Shown here: piece by piece, positions 1 through 11,917 of the stretch
How the letters are laid out: each line of letters starts with the position of its first letter
How positions within the stretch are numbered: position 1 is the stretch's first letter
DNA from: Verticillium longisporum
Lineage: Eukaryota; Ascomycota; Sordariomycetes; Glomerellales; Plectosphaerellaceae
Length of the DNA stretch: 64,000 nucleotides
Assembly (NCBI GenBank): GCA_019188255.1
Contig: JAETXT010000002.1
Location: forward strand, 2,480,001-2,544,000
Direction: 5' to 3'
Notes under the pieces: model-generated
What the model saw: the letters and a program-made list of their open reading frames with translations, nothing else
Database searches by the model: none
Told to the model about the DNA's origin: nothing
Position numbers and translations under genes: made by a program

Positions 1-312
1 ACTCGAGAACGCGGCAGCACATACACCGTAGGAGTACTTATCAGTGGTCGCCTTGCTTGCGACGGCAACGGCCCAGAGACCGACGCACAGAGAGATGATG
101 TCGTTGAGCTGGTTCCGATCGGGTCAGTGGCGCCATCTCCGAGGCAGTGAACCACCCCAATATCGGGTTTGCGACAGAGAACTCACCATGTGAAAGGCGT
201 CGGCGAGCAGGGCCAGGGATTTGACGAGCAGTCCGACGGTCAATTCAGTAACGAAGAAGACGACATCGATAGCCAGCATAATGCTGATGCGCGTCGACTT
301 GGACCACGCCAT
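1..312 (-). CDS. CDF-family zinc transporter (ZRC1/COT1-like), 5' part only
   Basis: This is the N-terminal part of a cation diffusion facilitator, a proton antiporter that loads zinc (and often cobalt or cadmium) into the vacuole or other organelles. The ATG is at 312-310. Exon 1 is 312-187 and the intron is 186-109 (donor GTGAGT, acceptor CAG). Exon 2 is 108-1 and runs off the window edge. About 78 residues are visible. A basic start (AWSKSTRI) leads into a first membrane span (about residues 10-30), then SLALLADAFHM joined by the splice to LNDIISLCVGLWAVAVA. The His and Asp of the spliced HMLND are the zinc-site HxxxD pair of transmembrane helix 2 in this family; the intron falls between them. 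The His-rich loop and C-terminal domain lie outside. Family assignment is firm; substrate is inferred. Confidence 0.85.
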
Positions 313-3300
313 GGTGGGCGATTGTTGTCTACGGACAGTGGGTGGGGGAATGATTTGGTCGCGTTGGGATGGCGACGGTCGTTTTTGAGCTCGAAGAGCT
401 CCAAATCGTGGGAGTTAGCCAGTCAAAAGAAACAAGTAGGCAAAGGAGACAGGCGCGCCGCCTCAAAGGAAATCACGGCTTTGACTCTGTGATGGTAGAG
501 AAAGAAAGTTGGGGGCCTTTAGAATTGGAAGAGAAGGTTTGGGGGGTTGCGAGGGGCCAACGACGATAGGACCAGCATGTTTGGCAGCCGTGGCAGGGAG
601 GGAGAGACAGGGAGGGAGAGACAGGGATGTGACGCCTGTGCTTTTTTGCCTGCTTACCTCACCTGCTTTAGATCCTTATGTCACCCAAGTCACCCAGGCC
701 GCCCAGGTCAAACCATGCCTGAGCAGGTATTTTATTAGAGTTCTCCCTACCATCGCCTGGCCCTCGGATGTCTTGCCGGCCTCAACTGACAGTGGGACTG
801 CAACGCTGCTGGGCCAATCGGCCGACACAGTCGTGTTATTCGAAATGCCGAGCGCTCTTGAGGAGAGCGGTTCGGCCCCGACAGCACGGGCGAGGCGAGG
901 CGAGGTACGGCTGTACCAAGGCCTGGCACGAAAACACCGAGCTCTCCACCAGGCATACAGTACCCATCTTTGGCCCATGAGCTACCCATGCATCGTCGCA
1001 GTGTCTCAGGCCAAAAAGAAAGGCCATTCCTCTGCTGCAAGTACCCCTGGACGATCAAGCAAGTTGATCCACGAAGCAATGCGAACACCGAAGGCAGCAA
1101 ATCAAGTTTCTCCGCCCTCACCGCAACCGCTGCCCACATCTCTCTCACGGCGCGGAGAATCACCAGAAGACCCCATCTACAATCTTGCCTCTGCCCCGTT
1201 TCCCTCCCCTCCCTTCCGCCCAATAGGCAACAGCAATGTACAAAGGAGAGAATCGGGAAAAGCGGCCAATGTGGCAAGTTCGTCTATCCTCACGGGGGGC
1301 GATCGACCAAGTGGTTGACGTCTTTCGTCTCCTTCAAGAAGGACCACAGCAATGCCTCTTGCTGGAGTGCGGTATTCTCATCGTCTTTTGTTGGCAGTCC
1401 TACCCAAAGACCCTTCCTAGAGTTTTGAACGAACCGCGCTGGCGATCGTTGTCACGGCGACGGCAACATTTTACTTGTCGTCGACCTGACCATGGTTACC
1501 GCCGCTTTGGCCTCAGCAAAGGTTCGGGCATAAAAGCGCAAAGGGCAGAGAAAAGTCCTGGGCAGCTGGTATCACAGGCTGCTGATGCTGTAACATGCAT
1601 ACGAATACATCGCCTTCCAGTGCTGATCCAGTCTGTCCGCCACGAGTACAGCTTGTACGAGAACGACCGTGATGAAGACTGCCAAAAGTGGTCTTGTGTG
1701 ATCATGGACCAAACCAGGCAGTAGCGCAGTCTGGATCGCACCGACTATTCACCCTGAACCACCGCCTTCGTACACCAATAAAGCCTCGGCCGCGCGGTGC
1801 AATCCATTTGCCTCCTGAAAGGAGCTGCCGGCAGAGGATGCCATGATCTCTGGGTTCGGCTGCTTGTAGTCGAAACACTCGCCTAGGATATTGAATTCAA
1901 ATATCCTGCAAATTGCCCTCCAGGTGCGGTAAGAACACGACGGATTCATTCCGGCCGCCTTCTGGAGCTCAACCTACTTGATCTTCGAAAGTTAATCTTT
2001 CTGAGCAGATCATACTGAATTCCTCAAACCACATCAAGTCTCTGTACTTCCTACAACAAGGACGGCCAGGCTTATCTGGACTTGAATCAACTGGCAAATG
2101 TTGACCGAGCTTGACCCACAGTCGCTTCGCTTGAGAGTGATACGAGACCAGAGACAAACCACATGACGCCAGGGGCTGATCGCAAGAGCAACATCATGGC
2201 GATGAATAATCGGAGATCTATGATCTTAGGCGGAACATAGCCGAAACATGTCCGGCTACTGATCTGGCCAAAATGAACAGAGGGTCAGACTCACCTGGGC
2301 TTGTTCAACACGATTCGGCAGAAAGAAATGCTCTCGCGAGCTTCAAGATCATCGATGCTCCGGATAACTATCGCTCAGCCTCCAATCATGCCCGCGTCAT
2401 TTGCCACGATGAGGGCTATCCCACCTAAGCCTTGATACCTCAAAGACCAAGGCTGAGAAGCGGCGGCACGTATCCTTACCATCACCTGGGAATCTGAAGT
2501 AATCGCCTCTTCACAAATATACAGAGCTTGAGATACAGGCCCAGGCCTGCTTGATCGTCTTTCGAGGGCTTCAGTCGCAAGGCCTGGCTGGTGTTCCTGC
2601 TGGCTTTGATATTCGAATGCGCCATGAATTAGCTGACCTTGCAATTGGTTCTCTGAATGTCTTTCTGGCTCTGCGAGTGCAGCGGCCTCGCATCATGTAG
2701 GACGTCAGATGCATACTAGAACACAAGAATACGAAAAGTGGTCTTGAAATGTGACCAACCATACAGTCTCTTGTCTTGTCGACCAGCTCGTAGAGCGAGG
2801 TACGCCCAACGGTGCTCGCCTGTTCATATTGGTGACCCCGTCTACGCAGGACCTCAACAAAATCACACTCTCCAGTCCGAAACCTGTGTTGTAATTTTCA
2901 GTCTCATGCTTACCACCAGAGCCTGCATCACTTCCTCTCCCAATGTTCGCAACTATTCCTCGGCTGTGAAACTCCGGCGGCTGGACATCAGGTGTTGGTT
3001 GGGCTGATGGCTCATCAACTACTGCGAGTGTGGTAGCTCGAGACAAGCTGCTGACAGCGCCGCCCTCCGAGCATCACGGTGCTGGCCCAACCCTCCCCGC
3101 CTGCGTACGCCTTGGCAGGCGGCCCCTTTCCTTAGAGCTTGCCCTTAATCTCATTCGTTATGGCAATTGCATCAGACCTTGTACAGCCTCCTGAGAAAGG
3201 GTGCGGAGAAGGCTACAGAGAAGGCTTTCATACTGCTCCGTTCGTATTCAAACATATGACACACGAGATATACTCCATGAGCTTACTTCTTCTCCCGAAT

Positions 3301-3487
3301 ACCGAACACATGTAGCGTTTGCATGGTATTGTTTTCGCTTCGCACTTGATCCCCTTACCGGGTTCAATGAATAATGGGGATCAAAGTGCGATGCGGTGAC
3401 TGTGTCATTCTCGTACAAAGGCGGCAGAAATGCCTCGGGATCTCTCGCTGGTAAAATAATTTCAATTCGCCCGACGTCAACTACGAA
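313..3487. other. Intergenic region with unidentified coding-like fragments
   Basis: No complete gene is recognisable over 3.2 kb. Open frames of up to 269 codons exist near 509-1318 but resemble no family and have no compatible splice structure. A 14-15 bp unit (gggagggagagacag) is repeated twice near 596-626. On the minus strand, 1749-2762 holds several short coding-like stretches, listed separately. Confidence 0.5.
1749..2762 (-). pseudogene. Possible degraded or mis-assembled gene (minus strand), unidentified
   Basis: Several minus-strand stretches read like protein but do not join into one frame. One, upstream at about 2690-2480, is rich in Glu/Gln (EYQSQQEHQPGLATEALERR) and ends in a GTAAGG donor-like site. 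The next, near 2365-2290, gives RSIDDLEARESISFC followed by a clean GTGAGT donor. A last one, 1949-1749, starts MNPSCSYRTWRAICRIFEF and ends at a stop. I recognise no domain. It could be a gene broken by the small deletions seen elsewhere in the window, a relic, or chance. Low confidence is deliberate. Confidence 0.22.
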
Positions 3488-4104
3488 TCAGCCTCCCGTT
3501 TCTGACCGAGATGTCGTTCGTTTGACCACATCGAGGGCAATAAGAAAGCCAGTGAAGACAACTATCAGCTGTGAATAAAGTCAGTCCATTGAACCACGAA
3601 AAAGACTTCGGTACTCGTAGGCAACATACCACCAAAGACACTCCTGCCAAAACAATGATTTCAAACCCTCCGGTCAGTGCTTTCCCTCTGATCATGGCAT
3701 GTTGTAGCCTCCAGGCACGACTTGTTCCCATGATAACTGTGCACATGGCAAATGCGTAACAGAGGGTCGCCAGCGGCCTGCCTACATTGGTATAGCCGAA
3801 GCCCGAGTCCGGATCTTCGAGGACGAACAGCTGCGCAACCAGAGTGCCGGTCATGGCGGCCATCAGGGCAGTCCTAAGATACGCCAAGAATGTTCTTTCG
3901 ACGGCTTCACGTGGCAAATACAAAATTGAGTCAGCTGCTGTCTTCTGGGAGATGATATGGCGGGGATAATGGTTGACGGCAAAGAGGCATAAATAAACTC
4001 GGATGCCGCCTCCGTGCCGAATTCGGTCAGTCCGCAAAGTAAGGTGGTTCGAGGCTCCGAATCACCAGACTCGACACGGTTGAAGGGATTAAGAACGAAG
4101 ACAT
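3488..4104 (-). CDS. DUF202 (YidH-type) small membrane protein, two apparent frameshifts
   Basis: This is a small integral membrane protein of the DUF202 family, which shares its fold with the membrane domain of vacuolar VTC subunits; its own role is unknown. The core is clear: REAVERTFLAYLRTALMAA (the ERTFLAWLRT hallmark), then a second span around LATLCYAFAMCTVIMG and a third, IIVLAGVSLV, completed across an intron at 3629-3569 (GTATGT..CAG) by LIVVFTGFLIALDVVKR; the stop is at 3490-3488. The frame of the core has no ATG upstream. Starting at the ATG at 4104 (MSSF) the reading moves through two other frames, as if one base were missing near 4092 and one near 3950. With two bases restored the first exon (475 bp) becomes 159 codons, in phase with the intron. 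The intended product is then about 185 residues. The core is solid; the N-terminus is inferred. Confidence 0.65.
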
Positions 4105-5741
4105 GACAAAAGGTCCGCAAACAACAAGAGTGATGAAGACACATTTGTTCCAAGCCACGGAGACACAGTTCCGGCGTCAGATATACACCGACAGGGCCAG
4201 GTGTGGTTCGGTGAGGGGTGCGAGTGTGGGTGCGGGGAGTGGAGCGCACGCATGGGAAAGTAGACGCTGCCTTTCAGCAGCTAGTATGGGATCCGCTCGC
4301 GGGTACAGGTCAAGATGGACCATAATCCGGCAAGGTCAGGGTTCTAGAAAGACGCGCACTTGCAGCCGGAACGAGGCAAGTCCACGAGCAGAGCATGCAA
4401 GTGTACCGAAGCAGCAACAGGTTGCAGGTCCGCTTGGAGAAACTTGCGTTGTATCTGTACACGCCCCCTCCCCAGCTCCTGATGTGCGTGCGGAATACAA
4501 CGTCGGCCGTACTGGTAAACGGAGAGGGTTGCGGATGAGTCTTCCGGAGCGATCTGGGGACAGTTGATGCGCTTACCAGGAACAGGGAACAACCGAAACG
4601 TATGTCTGGACCTAGAAACGGTAGGAAACGTCTGCAACATACCTAAATGATCGCGACATTTATCGAAATCGACAACACAGCTGACGTGCTGAGACCAAAA
4701 CTGTTTGAGAGAAAAGGGCTCGATGTGAGGATCTGAAGTCGTGACTCTCAGATTGGCTGTTGCTTGAGAAGAATGTGAGCCTGGTCGAATCTAGAAACCA
4801 GTCAGTCCTGTGATGAGGGTTGGAGTGGAGGAGCGTAGCAACTACCCACGAACCTCTGAGAGTTCGTAGAACTCGTGATTCCGCCTGGCAGCCATGTCCT
4901 GAAATGAAGGTCGGCTTGTGGTTGAAAGAGCCGACCAAAGGTCGTATTCAGGAGGTGAGACCTCGGAGAATAAAATAAGAATGCAGTCGGAGGATGCGCC
5001 GCGGTGGCAAAGCGCCCTCGCTCTGCAGGGTGCTTGTCGAACCTCTGCTCGGACAATTCTACCACTTCTGTAGGGCAGCCGGTAATTCAAGTCCTTTCTC
5101 CGCCAGGGCGACGGGGTCTGCGGGCCTGTTCTAGGAGATGTGCTCTTTCGAGCCCCTGAACAGCCGGATGTCGTCTCTCAAAACGCACGTGTTAATGATG
5201 GCGTTAGGATGAGGTTGGGATCAAGCGGTAGACGGGTGGATTGATCGGAAGTAGGACCGAAGATACGACTGAGAGCGTGTCGCTTCGAGCAATGCTGGAC
5301 GCAAATATACGACTGGTCGTGAAACTGAGATTGCAGGTACCGGCGAGACTACTTGGACCTCAGATATTTTGAGAGGTTGGCGATGATTGTTATTCGGTGT
5401 CTGAATCAACGCCCTAATCCTCGGGATTTGATACTCAATGAGAGATAGGGTAGGTACGCGGCGGAATGCCACACGTTGTACCGTGCAAAGTGCTGAATTT
5501 ACTGTCGACTGGGGCGGTGCTTGCTTTGTTGAGTCCCCTGGAACGTAGTGTTTACAGGGAGCTCTGGTGAGAACTTGCGGCAGCAAGCGTGAGCTTCACA
5601 CAGTGTCGAAACTATGATGCAACATCAGGCAGGTTGGGAAAGGAACACTACCTTCCCAAACTGGCCAGGAGGGCTTCTTTCCTGGCCCTGCCTCAACTTC
5701 ATTTCTGGTCCCAAGTTGCCTTGACCCTATTACTCAGTCAT

Positions 5742-5767
5742 CTACCTACCTAGGTACCTTACCTACT
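5742..5767. repeat. TACCTAGGTA-type palindromic micro-repeat
   Basis: The stretch reads ctacctacctaggtacct followed by tacctact. It contains a perfect palindrome (ACCTAGGT) flanked by direct copies of TACCT. Similar elements occur at 13782-13824 and 18928-18957, all in intergenic DNA. Confidence 0.5.
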
Positions 5768-6401
5768 TTATGCTCTTGCACAAAATTAACCGCCGACAGT
5801 CGCCATAATTGTCGCGGGCCTTCTTGACAGAGCTGGACCGACCTGCATACACTATCAAAGCCGTGGCTGGGTTGTGGGCGATGCGACGTTGACTTGCATC
5901 CCGAGCCGATATTTGGCCGGAAAGCAACCATGTAATGCCCGCCTCCTGTCCTGGCCTGGCGGCTTTCTACGGCAAGACTTCATCCAATCTTTTCGGCTCG
6001 ATCCGAAAAGCATCGATGGGAACGCGGCGGCTTCTTTACCAAATCAGGACGCGGCTGCTTGAGGCAGGGTGCCTGGCCGGACAGCGTTGATAACGACAAT
6101 TGGAGCCCCAGTGGCCTAGTCGAACTGCCCCGAGTGGTCCTCTTTGCGAGCGAGACGGCGAGCCCGAAGCGGATTCACATGTCGGGCCGGACGCCCTCGA
6201 CCGAGCACGACATAGCAAGCCGACCGTCCATCCGTCGTGGGTCATTCTCCATGACGCCGAGTGCTTCCCTGAGGTATGACACCAACCCACGCAAATTCCC
6301 CGTGCCGCGTACCATAGCCCGCGACATGGTTCTCGTCGTAGCGAGACTCGGCGCCGCGCATGTCGGGCGGCGGACCATTGCGGACCGACGTTCGCCAGTC
6401 A

Positions 6402-6435
6402 AAAAAAAAAGAAAAGAAAAAGAAAAAAGAAAAAG
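6402..6435. repeat. A-rich purine tract
   Basis: A run of A with interspersed single G (ten A, then repeats of AAAAG/AAAAAG). It is low-complexity sequence with no gene around it. Confidence 0.7.
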
Positions 6436-9016
6436 TTCCGCCTGGGTCTCGCGAGATCGGTCGCATTAGGATCAGGGTCAACTGACATCGATGTGTCCCA
6501 CTGCAGGCGATAACTGCCTCCTCTGCCACCAGAGCCATGTCAGCGGGTTATGAGAGTAACGACATGCCACCGTCATGCTTTTGATCGAGACACAGCATGT
6601 CAAAACATTGACAGAAAACCCGGTCCTCTAGCAGAAAAAATGAAACTCGAATCCTCGGCATGAGGATACTCCGCGATTTTGCCAATTGGATGCCTGGCTC
6701 CTATCGCAAGAAGACAAAACATCCCTGCGGTTTCCCAGAGCCTGGCATGCATCGTATCTATCTCCCATCCAGCGATGCACACGCCACCCCCAAGGTCCCA
6801 GGCTACGCGACTCGAGCTCTTCCAGCCAATCCGACGTCTCCGTTTCAAGGCTTCCGGCCCGGCGGCCCGCGCCTGGGAGGCTTGCCCAAGGCTCTCAGCA
6901 CTCAGAACGAACTATCGAGGACCTATCACCATATCCAGCAGCCAATTGCCCCAGCTTCGCCCTCCCACCTGAAGGTGACTCTCGACAACTGGGGATCGTG
7001 TCATTTGAACATGCACCGGCGTTCTGTTTACAGAAGAAGATGTCCAGCGTCTGCCTTGCACAAAATGGGCCTTATTTGCCAGACAAACCTTGATAGTCAT
7101 ATCTCTTGGCCCTTGGGGCGGACAAGCTCGTTTTTGGGGGGACCTGTCAGATGGTGAGGCTCCAATTTTGTGGTCTCTTAATCAGCTTGACGTGGCAATC
7201 ATCGAAATTGTAATGATGTTGGAGGTCCAGCCTCGGAAAGCTTCTCAGTTGCTGGTCTCCCTTCCCCCAAAACGTCCCAGATCTGATTTTGGTCAGGCCT
7301 TTCGGAAGTGGCGGAGAAGATCGGTGATGACGACTTGGGTCGCAACGCTTGCTTGGTGTCTCTGTTGCAAGGTGCTTCGCAATCAAGATCTCAGCTCGAG
7401 CTGACCCTGCTGCACAGGTTCGGGGGATTGACACGCTTCTTATGAGCTGTCCACATCAAATGCTGTCCATCCTCGGCCAAGGTCCGATGGGGAAGTGGTT
7501 GTTGCCGACGGTCCCAGCCTCCGGGTCCCTCGCCACGCGGCGAGTCTATCCGTGCGATCGACAAGGGCGAGGGACCCTTGCCTTTGGAAAGGTGTGGGGA
7601 TGACTGATGAGATCTTGGTTCTCCCCCAATTCTCATGCTTCTCCAAATCTCCAGATTCACTTCTTCGGTCGAGAGTGCGACGCGTCCGTTGGAAGGGCCG
7701 CTTTGCGTATGTATTGTTGCTGGCGACACATATTCAGACTATCGAGCCATTGAATTATGCGAAAGAAACCTCGGTGGCCAGGATCGTCCCAGCGTCCTCA
7801 AGTTCTGCAGATGGACGACTGCACAGGAAATAATTGTGACGCCGGAAAAGCCTCCTCATTCTGGACTACCCTGGCTTTTACCACCACCTTTTTGCCCTGC
7901 TGTTGCTCTACCCGTGCCGCGCCGCTGCGTAGCGCTGCTAGAAGCAGTATACGCCAACCGACGCAGTACCTTTTATGAACACACCCTGCCGTGAATGGCA
8001 TACAGGGTATCAAACGCTAGCGCAAACGGTAACAGTCCCCCACCGACTAAATTGCTCGCCAACGAATATGCCAGTGTCAGCGCCAATTGCTCATGCAACA
8101 CTGCGAGGCCTGGCGCCCCTGAGAACACCGCTCACCCGGTCCGTTCCTACCGGCCTGCACATACGGCGAGATTCGCGGTAATACAGTTCGAAAATCGCAC
8201 GTTTGAAGTCTAGTGACCGGCCAACGATTCTCCGCTTTGGACGTCCATGGTTCCTAGTAGGCTTGGCTACGTACACGACCTTAGCACACCCTAGGTTGGG
8301 GATCCTCTCATCCTCGTTGGCCGCTCCCTTATTGTCTATGACTTGCTTCCGTTTTCCGCCCAGGGCGTGATGACCACCCGCAGGGGGTAGACTCTACCCC
8401 CAAAGATGTCGGAAGCGAAGGCTACGAGCAGGCTGCCTGTCCGTTTGAATCGAGGAGGATGTTCGTCTTCCGTCTCATGTTTCGTTCACCAGTACGCCAA
8501 GGCTCAAACCGTAATCCTCCACACTCTCTTGTTCTCGCTCAATTATTGATGGCGAGTCCCGGCAGACGTGCTGACCCCCTGTCACTGCCTACCGTCCTTC
8601 CTTCTCATATAAGACTTCTCGAGTCCGATCACTGTCTGTGCCATTGACCTACCTTGCCCTACATTTCCTGTTCTGCCTCGTCGTGTATTGGATCTGGGCA
8701 CTCGCGGAACAGTGATCTTTTCTATCAAGAACACTGAAGGCCGGAGACACTTCTCAGCTTCATCGACCCTCTTTTTGCATCGACGCTACTTCTTCTGCAC
8801 TTGTACACTTGACAATTTGACTTGTCCTCCCTGCCTTGAGGCCCGAAGTGGAAGCCCAGCTCTGAACCACTTTTCAATGCCACCGTACCGATATCCCGCG
8901 TCTTAGTTGGATACATCGTGAGCAACATAGTTTGAGCATTGACAATGAGCGGTACAGGCACCAAGACCAAGACTGCGACGTCAACGAGAAGCTTATCGTG
9001 ACTATTAGATACTGAA

Positions 9017-11917
9017 ATGACCAACTCAACGCCCAATACGGAGTTTTCTCCCCCATGCAGTCCTCAGCAGAAGTTCGAGCAACTCATGAAAGACACAAGA
9101 ACTTCTGCCAGAAAGAAGCTTGCCCAGCTGACGCTGAAAGAGAAGGTAGATCATTGTTCATTTTGGTTGTAGAAACAAGCATGGGAACTGACCATGAACT
9201 AGGTCTCACTTCTTACCGCTGCCGACTTCTGGAGGACGAAAGCCATTCCTGAGAAGGGTATTCCCGCTGTCAAGACGTCAGATGGTCCTAATGGTGCTCG
9301 TGGTGGCATCTTCGTTGGAGGCACTAAGGTATGTCGATTGGTCCATAAATCCAGCATATTTGACTCACAACAACGTAGGCCGCGTTGTTCCCCTGCGGTG
9401 TATCGCTTGCGGCGACCTGGAACAAGGATCTACTCTACGAGGTCGGCCAGCACTTGGCAGATGAAGTAAAAGCAAGATCGGCCAATATCCTCCTGGCCCC
9501 GACAGTTTGTATGCATCGGCATCCTCTGGGTGGACGCAACTTCGAATCATTCTCCGAAGACCCCCTCCTGACCGGCAAGCTCGCTGCCCAGTACATTCGA
9601 GGCCTGCAGGAGAAAGGCGTTGCAGCTACAATCAAGCGTATGTTCCTCTCCTTGTGTTTTGCAAAGAAGGCGAACTAACTCGAGCTAGACTTCGTGGGCA
9701 ATGAGCAAGAGACACATCGTCTTACGATAGATTCTCTTATCCAGGAACGGCCACTCCGTGAGATCTACCTTCGACCCTTCGAGATTGCTGTCCGTGAGGC
9801 CAACCCTTGGGCCCTCATGACATCGTATAACTTGATCAACGGCACTCATGCCGACATGCATGACCACACGTTGAGGACCATTCTGCGAGGGGAATGGGGC
9901 TATGATGGGTATGTCAGAGGCCCCACGAGATACACGGGAGGTAGTTTTGCTGACGATATGCAGTGCTGTTTTGTCTGACTGGGGTGGCACCAACTCCACG
10001 GTAGAATCCATCCTGGCGGGTTGTGACATCGAGTTCCCATACTCGCCCAAGTGGCGGTTCGACAAGGTCACACAAGCAATTCAAGACGGCAAAATCTCTG
10101 AAGGCGATGTTGGCCGCGCCGCCGAGAACGTCTTGACACTGGTGGAGAGGCTCAAGGGGGATGACATGGCCGAAGAGCAGACTGAAAGAGAGGACAACCG
10201 CGAAGAGACCAGAGCGCTCATCCGGGCTGCTGGCGCTGAAGGTCTCACTCTTCTCAAGAACGAGGGTGGAGTTCTTCCCTTGAACGCCAAAACGACTCGA
10301 GTTGCAGTGATAGGCCCGAATGCTAACCGAGCCATCGCTGGCGGTGGTGGTAGCGCCAGTCTCAACCCGTACTACAACACGATACCCCTGGATAGCATTC
10401 GAGCCGCATCCGAAGCTGAGATCACCTTTGCGCAGGGCTGCCACATTCATAAGTGGCTCCCTGTTGCTTCACGCTTCTGCAAGGACAAGTCAGGCAAACC
10501 AGGTGTAAGCATTGAGTGGTTTGCGGGCGACAAATTCCAAGGCGACCCGGTAGTGGTGCAACGAAGAACGAACACAGATTTGTTCCTCTGGGACTCCGCT
10601 CCTATTAGCGAAGTCGGCCCCGAATGGTCTGCCGTGGCGACGACTTACCTAACTTCGAATTCCACCGGTACACACCGTCTCCTTCATGAGGGTTGGTCCC
10701 GGAAAGCTCTACGTAAATGGGAAGCTCGAAATGGACTTGTGGGATTGGACTGAAGAGGGCGAGGCCATGTTTGATGGTTCTGTCGACTACCTCGTCAAGG
10801 TCGAGATGGAAGCCGGTAAACCAGTTGAGCTGAGGGTCGAGATGACCAACGAACTTCGCCCAATCGCGAAACAGAAACAATTTGGTATCACTCACAAGTA
10901 CGGAGGATGCCGGATCGGGTTCAAGGAGGAAGACCAGGTCGATTTCCTACAAGAAGCAGTCGAGGCTGCCAAGGCTGCCGATGTAGCTGTGGTTATTGTC
11001 GGCCTCGATGCTGAATGGGAATCCGAAGGTTATGACCGACAAACTATGGACCTGCCGTCTGACGGAAGTCAGGACAGGCTTATCGAGGCTGTCGTCAAAG
11101 CTAACCCTTGCACCGTCGTCATCAACCAGTCAGGCACTCCTGTCACAATGCCTTGGGTTGATCGAGTCCCTGCTATCATTCAGGGCTGGTACCAAGGACA
11201 AGAAGCTGGCAACGCTCTGGCGGACGTTCTTTTCGGCTTCAAGAATCCCAGTGGTAAACTTCCAGTGAGTACCTAATTCCACAACACTGACAAGTCAAGT
11301 TCAAGCCTAATATGCTACTAGTCAACTTTCCCAAAGCGCATTCAGGATGCCCCTGCCTATAACAATTGGCCGGGAGAGAATCTCAAGGTCAACTACGGCG
11401 AAGGCTTGTACATCGGCTATCGCTACTATGAAAGGGCCCTAGTCGAACCTCTCTTCGCTTTCGGTCACGGGCTGTCCTACACCACGTTTGAATACGGGCG
11501 ACCTTCTCTCAACAGTAAGATCCTAACACCGCATAACACCATCGAACTTTGCTTTGCGGTCAGCAACATTGGGTCCGTCGCCGGAGCGGAAACGGTGCAA
11601 ATATATGTACGGGATGACAAGTCAAGGTTACCACGCCCGGAGAAAGAGCTTGTTGCTTTCGAAAAGGTCTTCTTGGAGGCTGGCGAGACTGTCCACTTAC
11701 GTATCAAACTCGATAAGCATGCCGTGGGTTACTATGACACCGCGATCCCCAGCTGGATTGCGGAAGAGGGGACGTTCAATGTTCTCATTGGCGCTTCATC
11801 AGCCGATGTCAAGTATGCTCCATCCGCTTCCCTCCTACTCGGTATTACTTTGCTGACGATGAACTCAGATATACCATTCCATTTGAAGTTAAGGAGTCCT
11901 TCACATGGGTTTTCTGA
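9017..11917 (+). CDS. GH3 beta-glucosidase with PA14 domain, apparent 2-bp frameshift
   Basis: This glycoside hydrolase family 3 enzyme would release glucose from cellobiose and other beta-glucosides. There is no signal peptide, so it is probably intracellular. Seven exons fit exactly: 9017-9145, 9203-9328, 9379-9637, 9689-9908, 9964-11264, 11322-11812 and 11869-11917, all GT..AG. Landmarks are DGPNGARGG, KHFVGNEQETHR, and the nucleophile loop GAVLSDWGG (Asp about residue 250). The second (alpha/beta) domain carries EGLTLLKNEGGVLPL. A PA14 insert spans about residues 420-540 (PEWSAVATTYL..., VGPGKLYVNGKL). The C-terminal Fn3-like part has FGHGLSYTTFEY and ends FTWVF. The frame breaks near 10670, after STGTH: HTVSFMRVGPG continues only if one AC unit of the ACACAC run is restored. 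With those 2 bases the coding length is 2577 bp (858 residues), the usual size. As written the protein would stop early, before its C-terminal domain. Confidence 0.88.

Larger units (their letters stand above)
4105..9016. other. Long gene-poor intergenic region
   Basis: Nearly 5 kb with no recognisable gene on either strand. The open frames here (up to about 165 codons) have no family resemblance and overlap one another. Visible features are a palindromic TACCTAGGTA cluster at 5742-5767 and an A-rich purine tract at 6402-6435. The last few hundred bases are CT-rich and probably hold the promoter and leader of the beta-glucosidase gene that starts at 9017. Confidence 0.5.

Noticed and set aside
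509..1318. 269-codon plus-strand frame near the left end
   Set aside because: No family resemblance, repeat-rich beginning, overlaps comparable frames on the other strand, and no splice logic; likely chance in GC-rich DNA.
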